From NCBI GenBank assembly GCA_001949185.1, contig BDGG01000021.1:88079-152078 (forward strand): a stretch of DNA of 64,000 bases. The letters run 5' to 3'. The translations under genes and the position numbers were made by a program. This DNA is from Ramazzottius varieornatus (Eukaryota; Tardigrada; Eutardigrada; Parachela; Ramazzottiidae). Shown here piece after piece: positions 22,856-34,763 of this stretch. Each line of letters begins with the position of its first letter. The first letter of the stretch is position 1. The notes under the pieces were generated by a model. That model did not search any database. It saw only the letters and a program-made list of their open reading frames with translations, and had not been told where the DNA came from.

Positions 22856-23583
22856 ATGGTGCGTATGTACTACATGCGGGATCCGGTAGACGACAAGACC
22901 GCTCCAAACTTTGCCGATCCTCTTCACGAGATTACTTCGGATGAACTGGCGCACAAAACCAACGTCATCTGCCTGCAGGTACTCGTACAGAGGCCCCGTA
23001 ACTCTCCCCAACCCCAAAACCGCTGATGCTCCGAGATTTCCTTTCCATATTGTCTTGCAGGCGGAGGTGAATGAGAGCGTACAAGAGGAAATTCTGAATG
23101 AAATAACGCATGCTCGCAGATGTAACTTTCGCGACATTATCGAGATATCCCCCTCCAAAATGGGTGACCAGTCCATTTCCAAGGTACACATTCGGTGACA
23201 TACCACACTCACTTTTCTTATCTTGGTATGTTCGTGGTCCTGGCTGTTGTCGATGAACATGTGTCTTGTAGCTGGACATATTTTTCGCCGAGCACCTGCA
23301 CAACGACGACGAAATTCGTTTCATTGTGGAGGGCAGTGGGTATTTTGACGTACGTGACAGGGACGACAAGTGGATCCGCATCGCGGTGGAAAAGGGCGAC
23401 CTAATTGTGCTGCCAGCTGGAATTTACCATCGCTTTACCCTCGACCAAAAGCTGTACATCAAAGCTATGCGTTTATTTGTGGGAGAACCTGTCTGGACGC
23501 CGTATAATCGGGATGACAAGACTGACGAAAGTGCGGCCAGGAGCGGATACTTGTCAAGTTGGCTTGGTGCCGTCTCGAGTTGA
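22856..23583 (+). CDS. ADI1: Acireductone dioxygenase (ARD)
   Basis: Three exons, 22856-22978, 23061-23183 and 23272-23583, join in phase 0 to give 185 residues, close to the usual 180. The enzyme oxidises acireductone to 2-keto-4-methylthiobutyrate and formate (Fe form) in the methionine salvage pathway, in cytosol and nucleus. The start MVRMYYM matches the family. The metal ligands are all visible: His90 and His92 in EHLHNDDE, Glu96, and His135 in [24 protein letters not shown] and [15 protein letters not shown] are family hallmarks. Introns are 82 and 88 bp with GT-AG borders. No lesion is seen. Confidence 0.97.
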
Positions 23584-24301
23584 GAGCCCAGCGTCATCGA
23601 TCATCGGCCACATTTCCAGTCTCCGAAATTCTCAACTTTGTATCCCCATAGCCGCCACACTTAGTTTTTATGTAGTCTCAAAATGAGCTACTGGTAGGAT
23701 ACTGCGTTTGTGCTTAAAGTGGGTCTGTAGCGTTCATCGGACTGAACTGCTTTGGACGCTCTCTAAAAAACATGTGTCTGCTATTTTACTATAACATGAA
23801 AGTTTAGACTGTCACGGTCAATCCATGGCCTTGACCTGCAGAGATCTACAAGGAACTTTCGTGCCGTTGATTCCGAGCAGTGAACCATAATCAGTACTGA
23901 CAGTAAACTTTTTGAGTATTCCATTGTTGGGGTCTGATAGAAGATCGGTGGAAGCGAGGTCAGTGTTTGCGAGCATTTGACAGCCCACGTGTGACGCGAC
24001 TGTTCCACATATTCTCCCTTATCGGCTCTGGGTCTCCGACCCGAAGAAAGGAAGGTCGAGCTGTTCATCAGACGGTTGCCGTAATTCCGGAAGGCAAAAG
24101 TCAGCTGGTACATCCAATCAGAAAACTTGCTGCCTTTTTGTTTCCATGCTGGGTGATAAAGCGATGATAAGGCCGCTGCCATAATCTGATTCTGGTAGGT
24201 TCTCGGTGAAGGATGGACTGTTGCGTGTTGGGCGAACTTTTTCTACTGCTTATGGACTCTTCAGTCAATAGTAGGATTTTCTTGTGGAATATTCGAGCAA
24301 C
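23584..24301. other. Intergenic between ADI1 and ACP6
   Basis: A minus-strand frame at 23781-24182 lacks domain support. I see no gene here. The ACP6 promoter should lie in the last few hundred bases. Confidence 0.45.
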
Positions 24302-27300
24302 ATGCGGCGTTATTTTTCAAGCTTCCAAGGGCTGCTTCTTCCGCTAACCGGTGGACTATCCATTGGAGTGTACCTGCGACACAAGCAAAAAGTGCCAAAT
24401 GTCTACGCGCTGTCGGACAAGGAAGTTGCGGGGCCAGATGGAGCCTATTCTCCGCCTTCTGACGATAATTTGGTCGTGAGGAATGTACAGATATTTGTTC
24501 GACATGGAGCGAGAACGCCACTCAAAGTCCTTCCCTACCTCGACCAGGTACGTATACTCGGCTATAGATAGTCGCGCTGATCAACTGCGCGGTCGTTCAA
24601 AGGCGCCTCTTTGTGATATGGCTACTGTAGGCTTCGTGGTCGCTGGAGACGCTGATGGCCGACCCGCCCGAATATGCCAGATATCCCTTCACAGTCCACG
24701 ACTTTCATGGCAAGCCCTTGTCCATGGGACTCTTCGAAACCTTGTCCAGAAACGTCATCTTTCCTGGAGGCTGCTTTGCCGGTCAACTTACCTTGCCTGG
24801 TGCAGTACTTTTTGTCCCTAGTTGCACATTTAAACTTGGCTAATGCAAACAAAATAACGAGGTGTCTCTTTATGCACAGGTAAACGGCAGATGTATCAGT
24901 TAGGACAGCGGCTGCGCAAAGAGTACATCAATGACCAGAAGTTTCTCTCTCCCAGCTACAGCAGCAAGGAAGTATAGTAAGTTGAAACGTTTCAGTGAGA
25001 AAAGCCTGCATGCAATCATTAACTGAAAGTACGTTGTGGTCTTCTTGTCTTGTCCAGTGTTCGCTCTACCAATATCACAAGAACCATCGAGTCGGCCATG
25101 TGGATGGTTTCCGGTATTTACAACGCCACTAAAGAAGGTACGTGTTTTTACCGGTATACGAGCTCTTCGAATGTGGCTGGAGGATTTGTACACGAAGATG
25201 AATGGTGAGCCTTTCTCGCCCTCAGACCTGGAAAAGCCCGACGTTCCAGTAATCCCTGTCTTTGCCACCACGGAGCAAGAAGAGATCTTGTACCCCAACC
25301 ACAGCTTCTGCAACGCCTTGACGCGTCTTTCCAAGCGTATCATGCAACACATGCACGAGATAACTGGTATGCTGGACGATCGCGATCTACTGGAAAAGCA
25401 GATTGACTTCGATACCACCAAAGGTCGCCTATCCTTTGTCGATCTTCGTGACGAGCTCGCCGCAAGGTTAGCCCACGATATGGACATGCCTCCTGTACTT
25501 CGACAGTGGTGGGACAAAGTCGACGGATATGCCGTCCAAGTACTCGGTAAAACTAATGCTGTAAATAACTTCTAAAAAAAACAAGAGTCACGACATTTTT
25601 ATGGACACATGAGTACTGGTTTTTAGAAATCCAGTTTTTCACCTGTTTTGCAATTGTTCAGGAGAAGACTTTTTCGTTACTGTACTCAAGTGGTTGACTG
25701 GAGGGAGAGGCGCCTACTTATGGCGAATCTAATGGGCTTTCGAGCCAGCTTCACACATTTTCCGTCCAAAATCTGCTACAAAGCTGTGGGAGGAAGTAGT
25801 CTGGGGTCCAGTCCTAATTCTATATGAGCATGCCGCGATACGTCATCGAGACACGTACCGGGTGGCCATTCGTAATTTTCACAAAATTTTTCCTTCAGAG
25901 ACAAATTCCGCGTTGCCTTTTCCGAGAAAGGGCTATACCTGCTCGATTCTACAATGCATGTTCTTTGTTTCGATAATATTGCATTGACAGCATCGTTTCA
26001 TTCTGACCAGGAAGAAAATTACGCCGGAAAAATATGATGACGGAAAACTTCCCTCGGTCCTGTTGTCAGAAGCATTCTGCCATCGTGCAGCCAAAAATCT
26101 TAACTGGTGGTAAGAACGATATTTCGAATGGCAAAACCCTTCGGAAACAAACTGCGGACGTGGAAACAGTGAAATTTATCCGAAATTAATCGCGTCGATC
26201 GACGCGAATTTATTTTCCCACATCATACGAAGCTGCAAAAATTTTCGAAAGGAACGGTCACGCCTTCAGTCCATACACGACTTGGACAAAAATTGACAGT
26301 GGCCTGTGAATTAAGAAAGATTGCAGAGGCGAAAACAAGAGAAAGTTTTCTCTTCTCCCGACAGGTTTGGTTTGTAAGCATGCATTCGACGAGGTTGGGC
26401 TGCTCAAAATGTTGGCGGACCTCATCCTAGACGAACTGATGTTGCAGATTCTCAAAAGCGCTACCCGCTCGGGCACAGGTTTCAGCCTGCGAGCTCCAGC
26501 GGGAAAAAAATGGGCGTTGGGAAATCAGTAATTCTGACTCCCCTCGAAAAAGTACTTTTAGCGAGTCGATCCTTACGTTAATCAACTGGTTACCGGATAT
26601 CCGTAGAGGGGGGAAGGGTCTACCAGCAACCTATATTTGCGGGGCATTTCGTCAGCAGCGACCACCCATATTGAATACTAAGATTTGTAAAAAATTTGGA
26701 CTGGCCACCGGGTAAGGTTGAACCCCTTTCCGGAGGCATGTTCATGAAGCATGAACTGTGCAACGACCTAACTGGGGGAATGGACAAAACCGTGAGCCAC
26801 GGAGCACAAGCCGCGCTGCTCTGGTTGATTCAACTGATTGGTCGACTTCAGCTGGCCCGCGTCGCTTTCGCTCCGTGGCCCACAGTTTTTTCCATGCTTA
26901 TACTTAGGCCAGGCGCGTGTACTCACATAGTTTTATGAATTGGGAGCTCGGCAAACAAGCTTGACAGGATTATCTTTTTAATTTCCAAGTGGCGCATGTT
27001 ACCGGTGTAACTGACTGGAGGAGTTCGCCGCTTAGAACGGCGGTCTTGTCGAATTTGTTCGTTTCTCCAAGCGGCGTCAGCTTTTAGTATTATTGGCTAA
27101 AAGCGTGCGCCACCTGGAACAACAATATATTTTGCCGAGTTGCCAAGTGTTTTTTTCAAAAATCAGTCTTGAAATTTGCGACAAACTTTTTCCGGATAGA
27201 GTTTTTTTTCAAAACGACTGTCGCCTTTCTTTGTAGCACGGATGGTAAAAGGCAACGATCCATCCTCCAAGATCCAACGGGAAGTTCTCCGCCTAGCCTG

Positions 27301-27745
27301 TGGACCGGTCGTCGAGATGGTGCTGGGTAACATGTCTGGCGTGGTGCAGCACCGTAATGGTTTCAAACTGGAGGTGTACTCGTGTCACGACTCAATGATG
27401 ATCGCGCTGATTATCGCTCTGGACATCTGGGATGGCAAGTGGCCGCCGTACGCAGCTGACCTTCGCTTCGAGCTGCTGGAAGACAGGACCAACCCCGGCG
27501 AGTACTTTGTGCGAGTGCGCTACTTGGGCGACGCCAAGGTCCTCAGTGCTTTGCACAGTGAAGAAGTCAAGGAGATGACCACCGTCTATCCGCTGAAGGA
27601 CTTCACCAGTAACTTCATTGATTTGGCAATTAGTAGCCGGCATCACCGAGAACAGTGTCAAGTCAGGACGGACTATACCGATCCGCTGACCGAGGAGGAC
27701 GACGACGAAGGCTCGTATTTTATTGCAGCCAAACCTAGTAAATAA
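24302..27745 (+). CDS. ACP6: Lysophosphatidic acid phosphatase type 6 (histidine acid phosphatase family)
   Basis: Six exons, 24302-24547, 24631-24799, 24880-24976, 25058-25137, 25226-25546 and 27237-27745, close in phase to 473 residues (human ACP6: about 428). Family members remove phosphate from lysophosphatidic acid, in mitochondria for human ACP6. The catalytic RHGARTPL is at residues 67-74 and the second catalytic motif SCHDSMM at about 353-359, followed by WDGKWPPYAADL as in ACP6. GGCFAGQLT, FLSPSY and RSTNITRT also match. Residues 8-24 are hydrophobic and may target or anchor the protein. The last intron is 1690 bp, far longer than the others, and holds repeats and coding-like segments. 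The acidic C-terminal tail (EEDDDEG) is longer than usual. Confidence 0.95.
25780..26510 (+). other. Coding-like segments inside ACP6 intron 5
   Basis: Two stretches look like exons. The first is open from about 25780 to 25990, with WEEVVWGPVLILYEHAA and similar composition. The second pair is about 26010-26111, ending at a GTAAGA donor, and 26366-26474, starting after a TTCTCCCGACAG acceptor; these join in phase and give HAFDEVGLLKMLADLILDEL. None matches ACP6, whose alignment is complete without them. They may be a nested gene, a transposon-derived gene remnant or chance. I recognise no family. Confidence 0.35.
26777..26897. repeat. Inverted repeat in ACP6 intron 5
   Basis: Arms 26777-26805 and 26870-26897 are complementary over 28 bases with about three differences (ACCGTGAGCCACGGAGC against GCTCCGTGGCCCACAGT). 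A small hairpin or MITE. Confidence 0.55.
26985..27034. repeat. GTGGCGCAC hairpin unit 1 (ACP6 intron 5)
   Basis: Arms CCAAGTGGCGCATG and TTCGCCGCTTAG face each other around a loop. The second arm is diverged. The next unit starts 82 bp on. Confidence 0.6.
27067..27117. repeat. GTGGCGCAC hairpin unit 2 (ACP6 intron 5)
   Basis: CCAAGCGGCGTCAGCTTTTA pairs with TAAAAGCGTGCGCCACCTGG around an 11-base loop. It is the longest clean stem of the family, and is preceded by CTTGTCGAA. Confidence 0.75.
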
Positions 27746-28090
27746 TATTCGGTCGGTTCGATAAAGTGTTTTTCTATTATACATGGAGCCAGTCGAAGGT
27801 ATCCGCGTACGGCGAATGCTTTTTGACCTTTTCCACTGCGCGACACTTTCTCCTGATTTTTCTTCGGCACGCGCATGCAACTCCAATGCTTGCAAGGGCA
27901 AGCCTCCGCATGAGAATCAGAGCACAAATGTCAGAGAGGCATAGTAGTCAACCACAAAATTGATGGACATCAAAAGAGGAATCTAAAACAAGTCAAATGA
28001 TATACTGGCGATCGGCCAATCAAATGACAAAACAGGAAAGGGCAACCAAGGAAGCAAACCGAAGACATAGAAAAAGGGCATTACTAGACA
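27746..28090. other. Intergenic between convergent ACP6 and the SAM gene
   Basis: 3' ends of both genes. No gene seen. Confidence 0.5.
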
Positions 28091-29600
28091 CTATAGAGGT
28101 TCAAGGTCGGTGTTAGACATGAAGGCGTCGTCTCGCAGAGACTGCAGTTGCCGAATCAAGCAAAAGAATTTGGAACCGTCGGCGTAGAGTAGACCTAACT
28201 GCTGGCGAACGTTTGTGGCCCACTCCAGCATGTTCAGCAACCTCTGGCCATCGATATGCAGTTTGCGCATCGTCAGGGCTACCCGTTCGTAGCCGCGCAT
28301 GTACAGATAACTCTCTAGATCAGCCACTGTCCAGCTGTTGACCGGCTTCTTCTCCATGACTTGGACCTGCTCCTGACATTGTTGGGCAAATACCGCGCTA
28401 AGAGCAGCGACAGAGGACTCTGTTGCACTGCCTACGCTTTTCGTACTGTCGTCCGTTGAAGCGTATACATTGTCTTCTGTTTTGCGTGCAGGCGCTTTGA
28501 CGATGACGGACACTCGCGTACACGTTGGAGAAATGTCCTCGACGCTGTGGGAAGTGAAGTTGGTGTCATGAGGTAAGTGCCAGGCCGGCGGTTGGCTGCA
28601 TGTTAAGCTGAGAAAGCCGTCCCTTGTCTCCCCTGAACTGGTCAGGACTACTATCTCCTCGGTCTGGATATGGCCACAGGAAAGTGCAGTTGGCTCGGGA
28701 ATGTCGGTTGTCGAGTCCGGCTCGATATAGTGATTGGCAAAAATAGCAAAGTGCTCTTCGGCTTCGCTGGGTGAGAGACGTGGTTGGCCGTCCACTAACG
28801 ACCGCTGTTCTTCCCTTATTGTTTCGAGCCCTGGCGCTTGCACCTGAATACAAGAAGCAGCAGCGGTCACTTCTTCTGTTACGGAGCAGGTTGGTAGGAC
28901 TGGCGGTAGAACAGGGCGGGACAGCTGTGGAGGGACAAACAGGACGGCGAAGAAACGAAAGGCATGCAAGAGGGGGAAAAGACAGCCAGGTGAGTTCTGG
29001 AAGGACGTTCGCCGCTTGCTGCCCATCGTTCTTAAGGTTAAGTGGCATATGGGCGCAGGTCCTTATTAGGAGGTTGGCCGATTGGTCGGTCCTTGGCAGG
29101 GAGGGAGTTGGAGCAAAGGCTGGAATGCGGAAGCCGATACCGATATCCAGCCATATCAGCGGTGGCTCTGGGCACTGGTCGTCGGTAACGTTGACGACGG
29201 GGGGCAGCGCTAGGTGCGGTGGTATTGGCATATCATCACCAGTACCTTTTCTGCCTTTGCGGTAACTGGCGCGTTTGAGATGAGAAAAGGCCTCGACATC
29301 GGCACCATACTTGTACTCGGCAACCAGGTCAGGTCGCTTCTTGTTGATCAGCGATTCCTTCATCCACAGATCATGCTTCCTAAAAGGCAAGTGATAGGGC
29401 TGTATGTGGGGCATCATACACCTCACCTCAGTTCGAAACAGCCTATCCAAACTTACGCGTCGTAGCCTCTGAAGTGGACCCGATACTCGATGTTGCCCTT
29501 CATTCGACGACGCCCCACCAAACTGATAATTACTTTGGCTGCGCAAGTTGAAGACGTTTTCTACTGGCTCCCATGAGGTTTTTCTGTAACATATAAGTTG
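28091..29600 (-). CDS. Chromo-barrel (Tudor-knot) and SAM domain protein, 5' end incomplete
   Basis: The last coding exon (about 28936-28091) ends with a SAM domain: NSWTVADLESYLYMRGYERV, then LHIDGQRLLNML and LGLLYADGSKFF. Upstream, an exon ending at 29457 (donor GTAAGT) joins in phase to one starting at 29379, giving EYRVHFRGYDA-KHDLWMKESLI. That is the core of a chromo-barrel or Tudor-knot fold as in ARID4 or MSL3, where it binds histone tails or nucleic acid. A Pro-rich linker lies between. SAM domains often polymerise in Polycomb-type regulators, so a chromatin role is likely. The junction between the middle exon and the SAM exon is uncertain. The first exons were not placed; a sequence gap lies upstream at 30136-30185. 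Confidence 0.7.
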
Positions 29601-29605
29601 GCCTA

Positions 29606-30118
29606 TCATTGGTTTGTCCGGTGTTTATCCTCGGTATCTTGCCCTTTATGATAATATGTTGAACTCAATTAACTACTCTAAGTCTAGGTGATCAGCTCAA
29701 CTAACGCAGAATTGATATCTACTGTATGGGCCGGAAGACAAGAGCCGAGTTCACTGACCATGCACTCCTCGGCGGTTTCGCACATTAAAAATGCTCCCCT
29801 TCCATTTGGTTTTAGGTTGGGAGCAACGGGCGCGACAGTGTGCCCAGATTGCTACGCTGCTGAAAACCATGACTTTCATTCAAGTTTGCAGTCTTTTCCG
29901 CTAGGCGCATGAGGATGTAGCAGGCAACTTGCAAGTGCACTTGTGGTGCTGATGCTGTTGCTATGCCATATAGGCAATTCTGGGTTGGGCATCGGGTTCT
30001 ATGGTAGCGGTATTCTAATGGACGTCTACATATATTGACAGTCAGCTTATCTATCTCTAGGGATGTCCTTTAGCCTAGCTGTATATGCCAGAGCAGTATC
30101 TGGTTTTACGAACAACGA
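29606..30118. other. Upstream region of the SAM gene, no exon placed
   Basis: No convincing frame or splice-bounded exon was found. Missing 5' exons of the minus-strand gene may be here or in the gap. Confidence 0.35.
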
Positions 30119-30200
30119 CCCCCCCCCCCCCCCCCNNNNNNNNNNNNNNNNNNNNNNNNNNNNNNNNNNNNNNNNNNNNNNNNNNCCCCCCCCCCCCCCC
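30119..30200. other. Assembly gap between poly-C tracts
   Basis: A C run (30119-30135), fifty N (30136-30185) and another C run (30186-30200). The gap length is a placeholder. A true poly-C tract probably caused the break. Confidence 0.95.
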
Positions 30201-31791
30201 ACCATAGCCATAGTTAGCAAGTTTAACGTAGCGACTAATGGGAGCAGTGCAGGTTCGGATAACCGCGCTGACGTAGCATGCAGGTGACTTACTCCCTAAA
30301 TTATAATCCACCCATCGTGTCTGCTTTTTAGTATAAACGGCCAACTAAATCATACATCACTATCGGTTTGATTTACCCACAGTTTCAGCTATACAATCGG
30401 CTATACAATTCAGCTATACAATTTTCGGCGGCGCACTTGGCGGTAGCGGAGAATCTTATCCACAATAAATACACCGGGCTGAGCGAAGGCCGCCGTCTCA
30501 GATAACTGGGACGTGAGATCGGTGCTGCGCACTTCCGCTACATTGCCGGGGATATCTCCTACATTCTCAACCTGGCCTGCTGTCAAACATCCCAGCTGGC
30601 TATCCCCTCCCACACCAGCATCAGTCGACGTAATAGATGCACACTCTCTTTGGCTATCCATAGCGCAGGTAGTTCGCGATTTTGGACGCACACATTAGTT
30701 ACATCCACGCCGAAACCTGTGGCATAGCCTACACTAGGCTCACTTCAGTATAGACAAACAGAAGGCGTTATCTGACAAAAATGTAGCATAGGACAAGCAA
30801 GCATGGCAGCAAAAGCGACGTCGCGGTACATAGCTTAATGCTCTGACAAATGGATTTCTAGAGTGGCGTTAGGGCCTTCGTAAGTCTTGACAGTTGCTAG
30901 CGCACCTGCACGGCGCCAGTATTAACGTAAGCAAGAAAGATCTTCTTTATATTCGTTGTAAAGAGTATTCGACATCTGACTGCGCCAACGATCGAGCAAC
31001 GCTGGGCAACGAACTGCCAGCTGTAGGTGGACGAGCCTGTGTACACCTATTATGATGCGCTCGCGCTCCCCAGCATAGCATACTACAACATGAGATACTG
31101 CCTGCATCGTTTAAGACCTTCGATACGAATCGGACGACCGTCTGTATAAGTATCATAGTAGTTTGCACGTCACCAAACGTTGTGCAGCCTTCTCACGGCA
31201 TGAAGGAACATGTAGGGCAAAAGTTCACCATCCAGCTCAAAGATTTGCGAACTAGTCCAAAAAGACTGGGCTCGCATTTGGCCTACTATTATTTGCAAAC
31301 AGAACAGAATTAGCGGTCTAGGGCTATTGTTATCGTTTCAGCGGCTCCGCCAGAAAATGGCACTAAGGTACGAGGCAGTGCATCTCCACATACAGACCGG
31401 TGAATATTCAATTAGTCGGTTGCGTCAACTGGGGGAAAAACGAAATGTAAATATCGAAAGATATAGTCAGAAAATATCATACCGTATTTTATCGTAGATA
31501 TCCCATGTCTAATATCAAGAATATTCGTAATTCCGAACCAAAACTTCAACGGCTCAACGCGAAAAGTGGCGCGTTGAAAAGTGTTGTCTTTTTTTCATCA
31601 TTTCGCAAAACGATTTTTGAATTTAGAAAACTGATCTTTCGCAGTTAGACCAAGCCGATGTTGTCGAAAGTTGAGGAATCTAAGCCAACGTAGGAAAAAT
31701 CATAGTACGGCCGATCCTTCAGTCTAAGTTTTAGTAGAATTTCAAACTCCGGAAAGAGTTGCGGTTTGCCCTGATCACCACCGACATAATA

Positions 31792-31800
31792 TATATAAAA
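31792..31800 (+). promoter_or_regulatory. TATA-box-like sequence
   Basis: TATATAAAA followed by a GC-rich stretch and an ATG at 31842 that opens a 28-codon frame. It could be a promoter of a short transcript or a repeat; nothing else supports transcription. Confidence 0.2.
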
Positions 31801-31940
31801 AGGACCCCAGGCCGACGAGGCGACGGTAGAGCAGTTAACTAGGATGCTTTGTACTTTGAAAGATGGGCTTTCTTTTCAGCTTAAAAAAAAGTCAAGAACA
31901 ATTGACGGCGATTTTCCAGACACCCCAAGATAAAAAATCG

Positions 31941-32004
31941 TAGACTCGGAGTACACCGCACTAGGGAATCATGGGTGTTAGCAGCAATATGTACTCCGAG
32001 TCTA
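31941..32004. repeat. Hairpin with perfect 14-bp stem
   Basis: TAGACTCGGAGTAC (31941-31954) and its exact complement (31991-32004) around a 36-base loop. No family recognised in this window. Confidence 0.65.
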
Positions 32005-33261
32005 CTGAACTGCACATGTGTCCGCATAACCTGTGCATTTTGATTTAGCCCATCAATCAATCAACCAGAACACGTATTTGACTGCTTGATTGATGAACAC
32101 GGCGCTGAATTATCTCTTCGATTTATTACTTGAATTTCTTGATTGTCTCAGGTCAATTTTGTTCGGTTGATTGTTTGGTTGCCTTTCATTAATTTTTGTT
32201 AATCCGGTCCACCCGGATTGATGTTCGGGATAGACTCCGGTTGATAATCCGGTCTACCCGAACTGATGATTGATACGACCGACTTGGCTCGGTCTTTCGC
32301 CGAAAGATCGGGCCAAGCTGGAGGCCGGCTGACAGGCTGCCATGTCAAATAGTTCCGTGACAGTCTGGCAGTCACCCGTGTGATTTTCGAATATTTCCTA
32401 AGAGGTCTTGCGTTTCGTTCAACGCTGTCCAATCCTCGCCTTTAACGGTGACTTTCGACCATCTCTCCCCAAATCACAACTTCTTTCCCTGCCTCCTCTC
32501 CACCTGATTCTGCTCAGCAGGTTGCTGGCATCATAATAGTGTTCACGGAGTGCCTGCAAAACAAAACGCTCTTTTTTGACGGAATATGCAAATCGGGATC
32601 TTTATAGTGGAGAATTCATAAGCGCTTTCACCAATACAAGGCCTGTGTCGTACAACAGATTTTCCCAGTCCAGAAGGATGGCTACTATTTCTTACCATCC
32701 TAAGGAAGCAGAAATAGAAAATACCCTTGAGATATATGCCACTACGGTTGGAACTTGATAGCTTTCAACAGAGCATGTTCTACAAAAAGCGAAACCAAGT
32801 GCAACAGCACGCTCATGCAGCATCTTCGATCGCAGAACCGTGCAATTGATTCCAGCCCAGCGTTTTTCACAGAGCGATAAGCTATGAGAACTCTCTTACC
32901 ACTATCGGCAGATTTCAAGCATCCAGAAATCTAACAGCCGCTTGCCCACGGTAGATATATTCAGCTCGGCTGAGTTTGCCTGGTAACGGGAATCAGCTGT
33001 TCCCAGCATGTTGCAGCGACTTCTGCTGATGTTTGGAAGATATCGTCAAGAGCAGGGCAGCGGACAGGATGGAGAGGAGTGGAGAAAGATGGGGGAAGGT
33101 TCTGATGACAATTCCAGCAGGAGCAGATGTGACCGAAATGAAATTCCATCGTTCAAAATTTAAAAGTCAAAACTGCTTGGGCGTGCGTCGGCAACTTAGG
33201 TACTTGCGTACAGCCTGCGCTCGGTCACGTATGCGCCGGTTGAGATAAGTGCACTCTAGGT

Positions 33262-34268
33262 CAGTGTTATTGTACTAATGGAAATAGATAACTGAAAATA
33301 GCCGAAAACTGGGACTTTTGAATTTTACTATAATAATTAAAATTATGAAATCGAGACGACGAATTTTACTATATAGTAAAATTACAGTAAAATTAGACCC
33401 ACAAGTCAATAGTAAAATAGGTAATTAAAATCCGTACTTGCAGCAATTAAAATAATTAAAATTTGGAAGAGCTGGGCTTCGAATTTTAATTATAGCAAGA
33501 TGCCTAGCAAATCCACAGTGAATTGTACCACGAAAATCCCTTAGTAAATATTATCCCGGACGAGAGCTGGTTAATCAGTACAAGAGATGGATACGGAGCG
33601 CTGATTCTAAATTTCAGCTTCAGTTAAACTGACGGAACTCGATTACGCAGTCTCATACCGTGAATTTGGTGCATTGATAATTCGACTTGATTTAAATATA
33701 GTGATATCTCTTAGACTCGCAGTTTGGTCTTCTTTTCCTACCGTTCGTACATCAATTGGTATTCTTGGTTCTCGGCCATATCCCACGACAAATAGTCAGA
33801 AGCGAAAAAGTCAGACAGGGCCAAGCTCCACCAAGCCGAAGAAGCAGGCTATAAAGGAGAGGAGGACTCAGCCTGGGACGACGGTGGACTTGACCGGACC
33901 GGCGGAAAATTCTCCCCCTTCGCCTTCTCCAACTACCGCGAACGACACGAGTGTTGCAGATCCAACTGTTGGAGCTCCAACTGTCAAGAAGAAGAAGAAG
34001 TCAGGAGCAGGAAGGCCGAAAGATTCACCGATATCTGAACAAGATGACATAACAACGGATATATATCCCTGCTGATTACTCGGTTAATGCAAACTTACAG
34101 ACGAACCATAATTAAAATAAATCTAGAGATCCAGATGTATTTAAAATTAATAGATAATAGAGAATTCAGCCAATCCAAACCTGCAACAATTAAAATTACG
34201 GCTTGAGGAAAAATTTTACTAATTGTAATAGACATTAAAATTCCAAAACCATTAGTAGAATAACACTG
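33262..34268 (+). mobile_element. 1-kb non-autonomous hAT-type element, copy 1
   Basis: The ends are CAGTGTTATT(G)TACTAATGG and its complement CCATTAGTAGAATAACACTG. Flanking octamers CTCTAGGT (33254-33261) and CTCTGGGT (34269-34276) differ at one base, fitting an 8-bp hAT duplication. The outer parts are AT-rich with many TAATTAAAAT motifs. Inside lies a 133-codon frame (33674-34075) with a Lys-rich segment and GRPK (AT-hook-like), perhaps a remnant transposase first exon. An inverted, almost identical copy lies at 55380-56386 and a decayed one at 15040-15406. Confidence 0.85.
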
Positions 34269-34276
34269 CTCTGGGT

Positions 34277-34763
34277 ACCTGTCCGGCACTAACTGAAGTA
34301 CGAAATACACTTCGCTCGCTACTTTGCAAGGTACTCTTTTGTTCTTGGGACGTTTGGGAAAACAAAAGGGGCAAGTTTGCTTCGCCGCACTGAATATACA
34401 AAAGTTCTTACATACAAAGGGTGTTTTTGTCAGGACGTATACTGCGCAGAAAGGCGGCTTGCTGAGCACTAGGTAGCATGAATATGCCAAACTTGTATCA
34501 TTGAAGTGGCGAAGCTGCTGTGTTTGATAAATGGCTTCCTTAATCGTAAACGGGGCTTTGCCAGAACAAGTGGCGTATCGACATCGCAATGCGATAAGGA
34601 CAAATCTGGACGCATGTTTTGATTTGACGCCGACGTAAGGCCCAATAATGAAAGACCGATAAGAACGACATGCCACCGTAACGATTGGCTCAAGACAGAA
34701 TTGCCCATGGAATCTAGGACCATTTTCCCGTGTAAGCTCGTTGGATGTTGTTTGATCAATAGG
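34277..34763. other. Intergenic, upstream of the GH130 gene
   Basis: No gene on the plus strand; minus-strand frames lack support. It contains the presumed promoter of the next gene. Confidence 0.45.

Larger units (their letters stand above)
30201..33261. other. Long region without a recognised gene
   Basis: A minus-strand frame at 30410-30691 (about 82 codons from an ATG at 30661, containing VFIVDKILRYRQVRRRK) could be an early exon of the SAM gene, but I could not join it. The rest has short frames only. Features seen are a TATA-like site, a 14-bp stem hairpin and AATCCGGTC(T/C)ACCCG repeats at about 32200-32265. Confidence 0.4.

Noticed and set aside
23781-24182. 133-codon minus-strand frame upstream of ACP6
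   Set aside because: No recognisable domain or splice support; probably chance.
28566-29378. Full-length reading of the long minus-strand frame as one exon
   Set aside because: It overlaps the SAM exon frame and needs an intron; only its first part (from 29379) is supported.
29520-29590. Minus-strand TSWEPVENVFNL, resembling the end of a classical chromodomain
   Set aside because: It lies in a different frame from the splice-verified chromo-barrel exon ending at 29457, and no matching first half of a chromodomain could be joined.
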